Of a stretch of DNA of 64,000 bases, positions 1 to 11,595 are shown piece by piece. The number at the start of each line of letters is the position of its first letter. Position 1 is the first letter of the stretch. The notes beneath the pieces were generated by a model, which made no database searches, was not told where the DNA came from, and saw only the letters and a list, made by a program, of their open reading frames with translations. The stretch is from positions 142,001,112 through 142,065,111 of the forward strand of contig NC_039359.1 in assembly GCF_003573695.1 (NCBI RefSeq), written 5' to 3'. The position numbers and the translations under genes are program-made. The DNA is from Papaver somniferum (lineage: Eukaryota > Streptophyta > Magnoliopsida > Ranunculales > Papaveraceae).

Positions 1-208
1 TTGAGAAATCTCCATATACACAACAAATTGGTACGAATTATTTTAAGTCTTTCCCAGCCGTCCAAGACAGATAGAAATTCAATTAAAACTCTGTCGTAGC
101 AGCCTCAGTTTACTCATTCATCACATAACCAAAAATGGTCGAGTTCTTACACAGATAAAACAAGAAATGGAAGGAGGACATTCCAAATCGGGATTAGTTA
201 ATCCTAGC

Positions 209-222
209 GTGACACGTGTCAC
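209..222. promoter_or_regulatory. 14-bp perfect palindrome with G-box core
   Basis: The bases GTGACACGTGTCAC form a perfect palindrome around CACGTG, the G-box bound by plant bZIP and bHLH factors. It lies about 70-85 bp upstream of the antisense coding remnant starting at 293, so it could belong to a promoter for that sequence. Function is inferred from the motif alone. Confidence 0.4.
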
Positions 223-292
223 TTAGCTGTTAGCCACTCAACGATTCTTACTACACCCAGATGATTAATAAGGGCAGCCCAAGGTAATAGTC

Positions 293-1195
293 TTGTCATA
301 TGCAGGTATACGACACCTTCCCAGTTCACGACAAAGATTTCTCCTGTTGAAACCACATTTCTTTCATCTGGGTGTAGTTAGAAGTGAATCTTCCTCGAGC
401 CAGCCTGATTCTTCAGTTAAGCGCGGAAGTTCTTGCTCCTGCGACAATTCCCCATCCGGATTATCCGAGTCAAGAAGATCATACCGGTATGCTTTCATTA
501 ACCAATAGATATTTGTTTATTATTGCTGGCGAGTGACGAAAGGAGATTTTCTTTTGCGCAGAGATATCCAACTGGGACATGTGTGACTGTCGTTGATGAT
601 GATGATCTGACCTCCCCCCTTTCTTCGAAACCGAGCACACCGACCGTTGCTGATTTGGCATCTCTTGCTATGAATATCCCAGTGCAGGCTTGTCATTTGA
701 AATCCGCATGAAATGTTTGTCTTCTAGCTACCGAAGCGTCGGTAAATTCCTGGTGCGGAAGGAATTTGTGACTCTGTATACGAAAATATGGCCATATTGA
801 CACCAGGAACATGGTGAATCATTGTTCGTCGTCTTTGGTTACCACAATAAATTGTCTCCTGCCTATGATCGTTGAAATGGAGGGAACATCCATCCGCGAC
901 GGAATCAACTATTGAAAGGTGGGAAAACATGGTGTCTACCTGTGAATATCTTGAGTTCAATGTAAGTTGGCTGCGGCATCGCCTTGACATTGTGAAGGTT
1001 GACAGAGCCAGTATTCTTGCCAACGTCGTTCCTGCCACAAAAGCCGTTTTGGAAGAGGAGAAGGCTCTGGCAGTGGAATCTCAAAAGGTGGGAAAGGTTA
1101 TCCAGGACTTGAAGAGTAGAACTGAAAGGTATCAAAACAGGTTGAAGATGATGCTTTCAAGGAATTATAATCTATTGGACGGGATTTTCTGAGTT
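293..1195 (+). pseudogene. Antisense cargo ORF remnant, resembling C-terminal part of plant-mobile-domain proteins
   Basis: Three plus-strand segments (293-508, 523-711, 872-1192) look like pieces of one protein in the order Ser-rich linker, acidic DDDDLTSPLSS stretch, and a helical, probably coiled-coil C-terminus with motifs ERWENMVSTCEYLEFNVSWL and VLEEEKALAVESQKV. Between them, near 745-790, RKEFVTLYTKIW is readable in another frame. The layout reminds me of the region downstream of the plant mobile domain (PMD) in retroelement-associated proteins. It lies past the integrase of the Tat element and on the opposite strand, a place where some plant Tat elements carry extra antisense genes. 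Frame changes could be frameshifts or introns: a GTATGC donor-like site occurs at 487 and a TTGTCTTCTAG acceptor-like site ends at 728. The mobile domain itself is not seen. Identity is inference. Confidence 0.45.
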
Positions 1196-1388
1196 ATGTA
1201 GTTGTGAGACATCTGGTTTTCTTTCTAGTCTCGAACATATACATTTTTTCTTGTACTGGTTTTGGAGAAATAAGATAATTTTCATTGATATGCTTTGACT
1301 AAAATGAAGTTTTAATAACTGGGATGTGAAGGAAACATAAAAATGTCTGGCTAGCCGTGCCATGAGATGACAATGGGTGAGGTAATAG

Positions 1389-3031
1389 TTAGGTGTAGTA
1401 TGCCTTGAGCAATTTTCCATTCATGACCTTGTAGTATCCGCTGTTGTATGCTTTGGTGACCACATACGACCCTTCCCATTTTGGGGAGAATTTTGGTGCG
1501 GTCATGTTTTGTTGAATGTGTTTGGCAGTCTTCAACACCAAATCTCCTGCTTGAAAAACTCGAGGTTTCACCGCTTTGTCATACGCTCGGGAAACTCTAT
1601 TTATGTATGCTTGTGCATGATCCTATGCTTTAGATCTCTTGGAATCTAAAGTGTCTAGCTCCGCTACCCTGGCATTCGGTGCTTCGGCTTCATTCCATTC
1701 GACTCCACTTGCATCGGCAATCCTTGCTGACGGGATTTTAATTTCCGCTGGGAGAATGGCGTCTGCGCCGTAGACGAGAGATTAAGGGGAGGCGCCAGTA
1801 GAGATACTTGGTGATGTCCGATATGCCCAAAGCGCCATGGGTAACTGTTCATGCCACGTTCGAGGGTTATCGTGCACTGTCCGGCTGAGGATTCGAATTA
1901 GAGTCTTGTTGGTGCTTTCGGCCTGCCCATTACCTTGGGGGTAGTAAATGGTGGAGAAAACTTGTTTAATTCCATATTATTCAAGTAACTCCCGCACTTG
2001 TTTGTTGGCGAAAGGAGTGCCGTTGTCGGTGATGATGTGTTTAGGCACACCAAAACGGGCAAATGATATATTCCTTGATGAACGCTGTAATTATGGCTCC
2101 AGTAGTCCCTCGTAAAGGAATGTCTTTGACCCATTTAGTGAAATACTCCGTTGCGGTTATTATGTACTCGTGTTGTTTTGATGATGACGGGTTGATCTTC
2201 CCGATGATGTCGAGTCTCCAGCTATAAAACGGCCACAGACTACTTGCCGAATGCAGCGGAGTAGAGGGTGCGTGTATAAGATTCCCATGAATATGACATT
2301 TGTGGCATCTTTGAACAAAAGCAGCCGCGTCGTCTTCCATGGTCGGACAGTAGTATCGCTCGTGTATCTGGAGAAACAACTTCCTTTTCCCTTGGTGCTC
2401 TCCTTCGTGCATTTCTTTCAACATGATTTGGATTTCTGCCTTGCCCAGGCATCGTAATAAGTCTCCCCCAGAGATTTTACGATACAGGATTCCTTCGTGA
2501 AGTATGCATATTTTAGATCTTTGCTTTACCCTGGTTGCATATCTCTTGCTGGTAGGAAGTATGCTGTCGCGAAGATAACTGATGTACGGCTTCTGCCAGT
2601 CTCCAGCGTGGTTAATATTGAAAACTTCCAGTTGATATGGTGGTGCTTGGCAATTGGAACAAGATCCTTTGAGCAAACAATATTGAGTCTCCATTTCTGG
2701 CCAGTAGTAGCCAAGGCGTTGCAGACGACGGTTAAGCAGTTGTTGCGCCTCTTCATCTCCGAGGCATCTTGATAGGGAACCATCTGGGTTCCGATGATAC
2801 AACATCCCGTGAAGCATGAAGAAGTTTTGTAAGGTTTTGAGGCTGATTTTCTCTTGAGAAAGCGAGTTGTTAAGTTCTTGAATAATCGGCATTCTCCAGT
2901 CTCCTTGGATCGTGAAATCCATGTTGATGCCATGGTTCGTCTCTTCACTGTCAAGGTTTCTTCCAAACCCTCGAAATGCAACTTTGATGCTAATGTGGCT
3001 AGGCAGTCATCATGTCTGTTCTTACTACTGC
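1389..3031 (-). pseudogene. Tat integrase (zinc-binding, core and C-terminal parts), frameshifted
   Basis: Just left of the Sire-A insertion the frame continues the RNase H tail (SSKNRHDDCLATLASKL), then shifts near 2920 into the 2041-2922 frame. That frame has two integrase zinc-binding-like modules, ending SCSNCQ and RCHKCH, followed by the start of the catalytic core (WRLDIIGKINPSS, TEYFTKWVKDIPL). A second frameshift near 2060 breaks the core at IICPFWCA. Downstream, fragments of the core (YYPQGNGQAE and LPMALWAYRTSP, readable between about 1780 and 1960 in another frame) lead to the C-terminal segment at 1389-1571 with FQAGDLVLKTAKHIQQ and KWEGSYVVTKAYNSGYY. In an active element this enzyme inserts the cDNA into the genome; here it cannot be translated intact. 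Confidence 0.8.
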
Positions 3032-5359
3032 TGAAAAAGCGGGGGTCTAACAACACCACCCAATATTTCACTTAGAAATCTGTATGGACTAACTCTGAAA
3101 TACTTTATAGAGAATCAACTAGACATTCAGACTCAATCTAGGTAAAAGTATCTCAAGTAGTTAATATCTCTCTCTTGTTTTGATTTACTCAAGCTAATAG
3201 ACATCAACGAGTCCTAATCAAACACAAGGAATAACTTGGAGGGTACCAAAGACCAATGTCCAAGGATCAATCAATGATAATCAACAACCAAAGGTTGGAT
3301 TAATCTAATTAATGATCTAAACGCACAACCTGTATTATTTCAATTATAAAGATAAACAATATAATGCGGAAACTGAAATAACACAGACAACAGAAATTTT
3401 GCTAACGAGGAAACCGCAAATGCAGAAAAACCCCGGGACCTAGTCCAGATTGAATACACACTGTATTAAGCCGCTACAGACACTAGCCTACTTCAAGCTA
3501 ACTTCGGACTAGACTATAGTTGAACCCCAATTAGTCTCCCGCTGATCCAAGGTACAGTTGTACTCCTATGCCTCTGATCCCAGCAGGATACTGCGCACTT
3601 GATTCCCGTAGCTGATCTCACCCACAACTAAGAGTTGTTAGGACCCAAAATCGCAGGCTTTAACAATAAACAAATCTATCACACACAGACAAGTATATCA
3701 AAGGATCAATCTGTCTCCCACAGAAAAACCCAAAAATTTTGTTCCGTCTTTTGATAATAATTAAGGCGAACAAGAACTAATTGATAATCCGGTCTTATAT
3801 TCCCGATGAACTGCCTAAATTAATCAATCACCTCATAACAATCTTAATCGTATGGTAGCGAAACAAGATGTTGCGAATCACAAACAATGAGACGAAGATG
3901 TTTGTGATTACTTTTATATCTTGCCTATCGGAGAAATCAAACAATCTCAAGCCAATCAATATGATTGTACTGTTACGATATAATATACAAGATCAGATCA
4001 CACAACTATGATAAAAGTAGTATCGGTCTGGCTTCACAATCCCAATGAAGTATTTAAGTCGTCAACCTGGTTTTAGAAGAAGAAAACCAAAGGTTAAAGG
4101 AGAATCGACTCTAATCAGGGTTTTGCCTTAGTTACAAAGCAATCAATATCCACCATTAGATGAAAACCTGATTTAGATTCAAGCTAATATTTCTCAACCG
4201 TTAGATCGAAAACTTAGCTTGTTATACACAAATGAACTGCACGCTTATAGGTTTGTTAACCGTACCCAAACGTGTGCATTGTTGGTTCAACAATAGTTTA
4301 ACTGAAAGGTTAACCATATGAGCATTTCATACCAACCATGTTCTTCTTCACCATAACTAGCTCAAATGACTCAAATGGACTAGTTAAGAGAGTTGTTCAA
4401 TTGCAAGGAAATCTTATGTAAGTACACAAGACACAATTGAAGCAAAGATGATTTGATTCACTCGAATCGGTTCATGAATTTTAATAGCCACGGTTTGCAA
4501 AAGCATTCCTTATTCTTTTAATATTAAGTTCATAAATCATCTTTAGATATATAACCTTCTCAAGTTCGCAGACTAGGTTCGCGGACTTAAGACACCGGAC
4601 AGAGTTTACAAACTTCAGCAGAAATTCTCGGGATGAGAACTTCGCCGGTTTTCGGACTGGGTTCGCGGACTTGGCTCACGCAAGTAGTTTGTCAACTCCA
4701 GCAGAAATTTTCGGGTTTGAGAACTTCGGCAGTTCACGGACTGAGTTCGCGGACTTGACACTTGCCATACTTCCGGTTCTCTTGATTAACAAAGTTCGAG
4801 AACTTTGGTTCAAGGAATCCATTGGTTATGTAATCTAAACTCTCATTCCAATCATTGAAACATTCTTAGAGGACGTTATACAGTTGTTACACCATTTCTC
4901 GTCAAAGAAATTTTCAAAGTGATTGAAACATTCATGACTTTCGTCACTAGGTAAAGATAAACTTGGTCAAAGCGAAAAGCTTGCCAACACATATTTCGAG
5001 ATATAGATAGGCGAGGTATACTTGGCTCGAAATACCAAATGTGTATAATCTAGTCTATATATATAGCATACGACTTTTGTCTCAAAGAGTAGGAGATAGA
5101 ATATATAAACTTTTAAGTGACAAAAAAATTCAAGTCCCCACATACCTTTTTGTCAAGAAGTTCCATCGGTTCCTTGAGTAGATCTTCTACTTGTATGATG
5201 AATTTCCATGAAGTCCTTGATCTCAACTACACTTACTATCCTAGTCCGAGACTTAGCTATAATAGACTAGAAATCAAGACTTATAGTTTTGATCACTAAC
5301 ATTGACAAACATGCTTGAGATAGCAACGCATGCGAGTTTGACCGAGCAGTGCTCTAACA
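3032..5359 (-). repeat. 3' LTR of Sire-A
   Basis: This 2328-bp LTR pairs with 8631-11004. It includes the family signature of GGTTCGCGGACTT-like repeats near 4575-4755 and the terminal TGTTAGAGCACTGCTCGGTC on the minus strand. Compared with the partner LTR it lacks the stretch around the TATA box (partner 9712-9790): here the sequence jumps from GAGAATCGACTCT directly to AATCAGGG near 4105-4120. Confidence 0.9.
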
Positions 5360-5800
5360 ATCTCCCCCTTTGTCAATTTTAGTGACAAAATTATCAATAC
5401 ATATGGAATACAAAAAAGATAATGAAACTTTAGTAGATCCTATTCCACATCTCTAATCTTCAACATTCCTCGAAATCTTCGTCACTTACAAGTACTCCAA
5501 TGATCCCAAAGGTTGTAAGTTTAGCATCACCGTTGTTGAAGATCCGTAGATATAACAATGAGAAAGCATCGGTCTCGATCATTGTTATACAGTGTCATAA
5601 TATTATTACACAATGTCAAAGTCCAATTGTATCACAACTTCAACAATAATACTATAGTGATATGTATCACTCCCCCTTAGTCAATACTCCATCTCACATG
5701 AAAACCACTCCCCCTTACACAATGATCCGAAAACCACATGTATTTGTAGTGTGAACTACATATTAATTCTCCCCCTTTTTGTCAATAAAATTGGCAAAGG
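5357..5800 (-). other. Polypurine-tract cluster of Sire-A
   Basis: Read on the minus strand, the purine run AAAGGGGGAGAT sits directly before the 3' LTR. Additional AAGGGGGAG-like tracts appear at about 5670, 5707 and 5769 (plus strand CTCCCCCTT). Multiple polypurine tracts upstream of the 3' LTR are a known trait of the Sirevirus lineage and support this classification. Confidence 0.75.
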
Positions 5801-7408
5801 TACAAGAACGGGATCATAATGAAATTTCCGTAAGAGACATTTCATGACTAAGAGAAAGAAACACACATCATCTTATTTAGATGCAATCATATAGCCGAAG
5901 CTAACAACATTCATCAAGGAGTTTAAAGATATAAGATAACCCCTCTAAAATTCCACAGCCTCACACCCCTCAAGATATGACCATTAAGCACAAGTTCAAA
6001 AGAACTTTCCCCCATTTGATGTCATTCCCGAAAGAACAACAACGAGCGACCTTAATTTCAAGAGAGAAGAAGTATTTTTTATTGGACACTAAAACCATGA
6101 GAATAGTTTTTATATCCAAAACTCAATCAATTATTCATAAGTAAACCCATGAATAATTTAATCGGAATACATAATCAAACTAACCACACAAGTGATTAAT
6201 TTAATTCATTGTGCTCAACATAAGTAAACTTACGGAGCAACGACTAAGATAATCATACAAGAGAGTGATTGGCTTAATCGTTCATATACTCAACAGAGAA
6301 CTTGTGGAGTAATAACTAAATAACCAAGAAGATGATTAATTTAGTTCTAAATGCTCAACATAATGTACCTTACGGAACAACTAACCAATCTAATTCAAAA
6401 ATAATCAACTTAGTTGTATCGTTCTCAACATAAGACATATTACGGAGCCTCGCGGTAATACAAAAAGGATGGATCAATGAAGATCAATACCGTGGAAAAC
6501 AGAAGGATTCATTCTTTTGTACAAGCATATACAATAGCAATAATCCTTGGATACAAAATATTTTAACCTATCTTCCGTCAAAGACTGACAATATAGGCTT
6601 AACTTTTATATATGTCAAAAGTCAATTCATTCCTAAACCAATAAACGAATACCGATCATGAACGACTTTACTTTTGACAAAATATGGGACAACATAGTTC
6701 ACGGACGTAAACACCAATATCCCATAACAAATTGCAATATAACAAATCATAAAGATTAAATACTGCAAAATATCATCCTCCAAAAAGTTTTAGAATTTAA
6801 ACCAAAAACCTAAAAATAAGAATTAGGATGATCTTCTTCTTCTTCTACAAGAGTAACATGAAGCATTAGGATGATCTTCTTCTACAAGAGTTCTTTTCTT
6901 CTTAGACTCGACAATAACTTCTTTGTCAAGGAATCCTCTTGCAAAACCACCATAGCAAGATGAAGAAGAAGACATACTTGATAACCCAGAAACCACCCTA
7001 GAGTGTGCGTACGCGGCCTTTGCAACTTAGGGTAAAACTTTAAATGTTTCCCGAGGGAAGGTTTTTAGGGTTTAAATAGTTGACTCGTGCCAGAGTAAAG
7101 ATACCCGAACGAGTAACACTACCCAGAAACGTAAAGCACACAAGTAAAACTCTTGAGATTAAGGCACAGAAAACTCAAGTTGTACCAAGGACCAAGATAA
7201 AGACAAACTTCCTAACAACGAAAAACGAAAAACGAAAAAAAACAAAAAAAAAACAAAAACAAATACTTTAAGTAGAGTTGGTCTGCAAAAGTTTATCTAT
7301 AGACGATAAGAAAATAGTTCCACTCAACAGACCAAACAACCAAAAGTATACTTATTACCACATCTTACTCAAGAGGATTTTTATGAGTAAGCTCTTTAAA
7401 CCTTGTGA
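5801..7408. other. Sire-A internal non-coding stretch with imperfect tandem repeats
   Basis: I see no domain here. Between about 6120 and 6455 a motif of 70-80 bp recurs imperfectly about four times, each copy with CTCAACATAA followed by TTACGGAGCAAC or a close variant. The segment around 6000-6070 (CATTTGATGTCATTCCCGAAAG) matches, in reverse complement, the corresponding leader of Sire-B near 47040-47080. This is probably the long 3' untranslated part of the element. Confidence 0.6.
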
Positions 7409-8430
7409 TTAATTAGCACAAGTATGAGAAATATGCTCATCAAGATATTTGTGTCCATGGCCAAGTTTCTTTTTCCTTCCGAGACAAGGAAATGATCCCT
7501 TGTTATGTGAGAAATTATCATAAAACTTACTGTCATCAAAATATGAGACATAGTTTGAGTTCTTACCAGAGGAACTTAGGTTTGATGAGGAAGACAACCT
7601 ATTGACGAATTCTTTATACCCTTCAATCATTTTCTTCAGATTATCTCTCATTTCATCAATTTTCTTCTTTTATCCGAACTTTCTTTCTCAACAGGAGCAA
7701 TGTTATTTTTAGAGATCATCACAAGATCTTCCTTTAGACGATGTTTATTCAGATGTCTGTTTTGTTCTCGAGTGTTTGAGGAACTCATTGAACTGACTTT
7801 CCTGGTAACATACACATGTTAAGTACGAAAACCAATTAGTTTAGACATACGAATGTCAGTTACACCTTTAAGAATCAATTCTAAGGTGTGCTGAAGTTGA
7901 ACCAAGGAGTTTTTCTTGAACTTAGAGATTCACTTTCGTTTCACCGAACACTTTGTTTCACAGACAAGACATACTTTCTGATCATCAGAATGATTAGATA
8001 GTACAACCTTAAAAACATCGTTAGAATATTTCCTCCATTCATTTGATGTGCAGCCTTTTTGATTGATGGTGACTTTAGGCACATTCGTTTTACAAGAAGG
8101 ATTTTCAGTTTTTGCTTCTAAGCAAGAACCATCTTTTGTGTCAGAATTACTTGGTATATTAGATTGCTTTGAGCATCCTTGAATAGAGAGTTTACTCAAG
8201 CGATGTTCTATTTCCAAGGCATCTCTTCTGAGACTAGCTTCAAGAGACGTACACGATGACTGAACATCAGAATTTCCTTTGGATTGGGAATATCTTATTA
8301 CACCAAATAGAACATCGACATGATGTTTTAACCGATTAAATCTATCAGCTTGGATTCTAGCAAGATTTAGAATCAATTGACTCTCTTCAACTGTTTCCCG
8401 TTCAATTGAAGGGTTATCGGAAGAACTCAT
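7409..8430 (-). pseudogene. Sire-A gag-like protein, two ORF pieces
   Basis: On the minus strand an open frame begins near 8577 without an ATG; the first in-frame ATG is at 8430 (MSSSDNPSIERETVEESQ). It runs to 7930 and is rich in polar residues, with a helical stretch (LILNLARIQADRFNRLKHHV) and a CLVCETKC cysteine cluster near its end. A second piece (7409-7651) starts MRDNLKKMIEGYKEFVNRL and ends with a lysine-rich CLGRKKKLGHGHKYL. The position just after the primer binding site is that of gag. I recognise no conserved gag domain, so the assignment is from position and composition. No pol follows. Confidence 0.5.
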
Positions 8431-8616
8431 GTCGGTGTTAGTCTGTCTCGTCGGTGTGGAAGGTTTATCTATGTACAATATAGTAGAACTCTTCTTTTTA
8501 GAATTAGACGATTTAGAACTTTTACTTCTGGTAATGCGTTTATCATAGATAGTACTCTTATCCGTAGATTCAAGTCGCTACAAACACAGACTTGTGAGGT
8601 CTTAACATGGTTGCCT

Positions 8617-8628
8617 GCTCTGATACCA
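8617..8628 (-). other. Primer binding site of Sire-A
   Basis: On the minus strand TGGTATCAGAGC matches the complement of the 3' end of plant initiator tRNA-Met. It lies 2 nt inside the 5' LTR edge at 8631, as expected for Ty1/copia. Confidence 0.9.
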
Positions 8629-8630
8629 AT

Positions 8631-11004
8631 TGAAAAAGTGGGGGTCTAACAACACCACCCAATATTTTGTTTAGAAATATGTATGGACTAACTCTGAAAT
8701 ACTTTCTAGAGAATCAACTAGATAGTCAGACTCAATCTAGGTAAAAGTATCTCAAGGAGTTAATATCTCTCTCTTGTTTTGATTTACTCAAGCTAATAAA
8801 AATCAGCGAGTCCTAATCAAACACAAGGAATAACTTGGACGGTACCAAAGACCAATGTCCAAGGATCAATCAATGATAATAAACCACCAAAGGTGGGATT
8901 AATCTAATTGATGATCTAAACGCACATCCTGTATTATTTCAATTATAAAGATAAACAATATAATGCGGAAACTGAAATAACACAGACACGAGAAATTTTG
9001 TTAACGAGGAAACCGCAAATGCAGAAAAACCACGGGACCTAGTCCAGATTGAACACACACTGTATTAAGCCGCTACAGACACTAGCCTACTCCAAGCTAA
9101 CTTCGGACTGGACTATAGTTGAACCCCAATCAGTCTCCCACTGATCCATAGTACAGTTGTACTCCTACGCCTATGATCCCAGCAGGATACTGCGCACTTG
9201 ATTCCCTTAGATGATCTCACCCACAACTAAGAGTTGCTACGACAAAAATCGCAGGCTTTAACAATAAACAAATCTGTCTCACACAGACAAGTCTATCAAA
9301 GGATCAATATGTCTCCCACAGAAAAACCCTAAAGTTTTTGTTCCATCTTTTGATAATAATCAAGGAGAACATGAACCAATTGATAATCCGGTATTATATT
9401 CCCGAAGAACAGCCTATATTAATCAATCATATCACAACAATCTTAATCGTATGGTAGAGAAACAAGATGTTGCGGAATCACAAACAATAAGACGAAGACG
9501 TTTGTGATTACTTTTATATCTTGCCTATCGGATAAATCAAACAATCTCAAGACAATCAATATGATTGTACTGTTACGATAGAAGATGCAAGATCAGATCA
9601 CACAACTACGATAAAAGTAGTATCGGTCTTGCTTCACAATCCCAATAAAGTCATTAAGTCGTTAACCTGGTTTTAGAAGAAGAAAACCAAAGGTTAAAGG
9701 ATAATCGATTCTAGAACGCAAACTAGTATCACACGAAAGGTGTGGGGATTAGTTTTGCAGAGTTGCTAAATGTCCCGTTATATAGCCTTTCAAATCAGGG
9801 TTTTGCCTTAGTTACAAAGCAATAAAACCTGATTTATATTCAAGCTAATATTTTAAACCGTTAGATCGAAAACTTAGCTTGTTATACACAAATGAACTCC
9901 ACGCTTCTAGGTTTGTTAACCGTACCCAAACGTGTGCATTGTTGGTTAAACAATAGTTTAACTGAAAGGTTAACCATATGAGCATTTCACACCAACCATG
10001 TTCTTCTTCACCATAACAAGCTCAAATGACTCAAATGAACTAGCTAAGAGAGTTGTTCAATTCCAAGGATATCTTATGTAACTACACAAGACACAATTGA
10101 AGCAAAGATGATTTGATTCACTCGAATCCGTTCATGAACTTTAATAGCCACGGTTTGCAAAAGCATTCCTTAGTCTTTTAAGATTAAGTTCAGAAATCAT
10201 CTTTAGATATATAACCTTCTCAAGTTCGCAGACTAGGTTCGCGGACTTAAGACACCGGACAGAGTTTACAAACTCCAGCATAAATTCTCGGGATGAGAAC
10301 TTCGCCGGTTCGCGGACTTGGCTCACGCAAGTAGTTTGTCAACTCCAGCAGAAATTCTCGGGTTTGAGAACTTCGGCAGTTCGGACTGAGTTCGCGGACT
10401 TGGAACTTGCCATACATCCGGTTTTCTTAATCAATGAAGTTCGAAAACTTCGGTTCAAGGAATCCATTGGTTATGTAATCTAAACTATCATTCCAATCAT
10501 TGAAACATTCTTACATGACGTTATACAATTGTTACACCATTTCTTGTCAAAGAAATTTCCAAAGTGATTGAAACATTCATGAATTTCTTCACTAGGTAAA
10601 GATAAACTTGGTCGAAGCGAAAATCTTACCAACACATATTTCGATATATATATAGGCGAGGTATACTCGGCTCGAAATACCAAATGTGTATAATCTAGTC
10701 TATATATATAGCAAACGACTTTTGTCTCAAAGATTAGGATATAGAATAGATAGACTTTTGAGTTACAGATAAGTTCAAGTCTCCACATACCTTTTTGTCG
10801 AGAAGTTCCACCGACTCCTTGAGTAAATCTTCTACTTGTATGATGAATCGCCATGAAGTCCTTGATCTCAACTACACTTATTATCCTAGTCTGAGACTTA
10901 GATATAAGAGACTAGAAATCAAGACTTATAGTTTTGATCACTAACATTGACAAACATGCTTGAGATAGCAATGCATGCGAGTTTGACCGAGCATTGCTCT
11001 AACA
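8631..11004 (-). repeat. 5' LTR of Sire-A
   Basis: This 2374-bp LTR matches 3032-5359 along its length. On the minus strand it has a TATA box (GGCTATATAAC at 9778-9788) and the family's CGCGGACTT repeats near 10240-10400. It joins host sequence at 11004/11005, where the Tat RNase H reading frame resumes. Confidence 0.9.
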
Positions 11005-11595
11005 ACGGCCAATATGCGTTATGGTTGCATCAGCGAAGTAATTTAGCAGCTTTTGCGCTTCGGATCTATACGGGTCCAGCGTTACCTCTTTCAGCGCGTA
11101 TACTCCATTCATCTGATTAACCAGCAACTTAGAATCACCCCTTATTTCCATACGCGTATCTCTAGCTTGCTTGGCTAATGATAACCCTATGAGAAAAGCT
11201 TCATATTCTGCTGAATTGTTGGTGTAGTGAAAGTCTAGATTGAAGGAATGCGAGAAAACTTCACCGGTTGGGGATACTAGAACCACGTCTGCTCCTCCGG
11301 TATTATTGCTAGGGGTGGATGAGCCATCTAAGAATAGTAGCCATGCCTCTTCCTTGACGAGAGATACTTCCGTAAACTCTCCAGGAAGATCTTCGTGCAG
11401 TGTTGTGGTACCTTCCCATGGGAAAGCTGCGAGTAAATATGCGACCGCTTGTACCTTGATAGCTTTTGGGGAAGCGCACGTTTTATCAAACTCTGACATT
11501 TGGAGGAGCCATTTGGCTGGCCTTCCTATCACAGCCGGTTTTGAAAGCAAGAACTTCACGGGATCGGACCTGGATATCAGCACTACTTTGTTTCA
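11005..11595 (-). pseudogene. Tat archaeal-type RNase H (second RNase H), interrupted by Sire-A
   Basis: The minus-strand frame carries the connection (LISRSDPVKFLLSKPAVIGR) and the archaeal-type RNase H core: FLDGSSTPSNNTGGADVVLV with the first catalytic Asp, NNSAEYEAFLIGLSLA with the catalytic Glu, and IRGDSKLLVNQMNG with the next Asp. Plant Tat elements have such a second RNase H after the normal one; it degrades RNA in RNA-DNA hybrids. The domain stops at ITHIGR, exactly at the Sire-A junction, and continues at 3031 on the other side. A TGA at 11593-11595 separates it from the reverse transcriptase in the same frame. Confidence 0.85.

Larger units (their letters stand above)
3032..11004 (-). 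mobile_element. Sire-A: non-autonomous Sire-type Ty1/copia LTR element
   Basis: Two LTRs of about 2.35 kb (3032-5359 and 8631-11004) both start TGAAAAAG and end CTCTAACA on the plus strand, so the element reads on the minus strand (TGTTAGAGCA...TTTTTCA). A primer binding site for initiator tRNA-Met (8617-8628) and polypurine tracts near the 3' LTR confirm this. Flanks are ACTGC (3027-3031) and ACGGC (11005-11009), a 5-bp duplication with one mismatch. Only a short gag-like coding region (7409-8430) is left in 3.27 kb of internal sequence; protease, integrase and reverse transcriptase are absent, so it would need proteins from a relative. It shares LTR and 3' leader sequence with Sire-B. Confidence 0.9.

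Noticed and set aside
8617..8628. tRNA-like sequence near LTR edges
   Set aside because: Only the complement of the tRNA 3' end is present, which is a primer binding site and not a tRNA gene.
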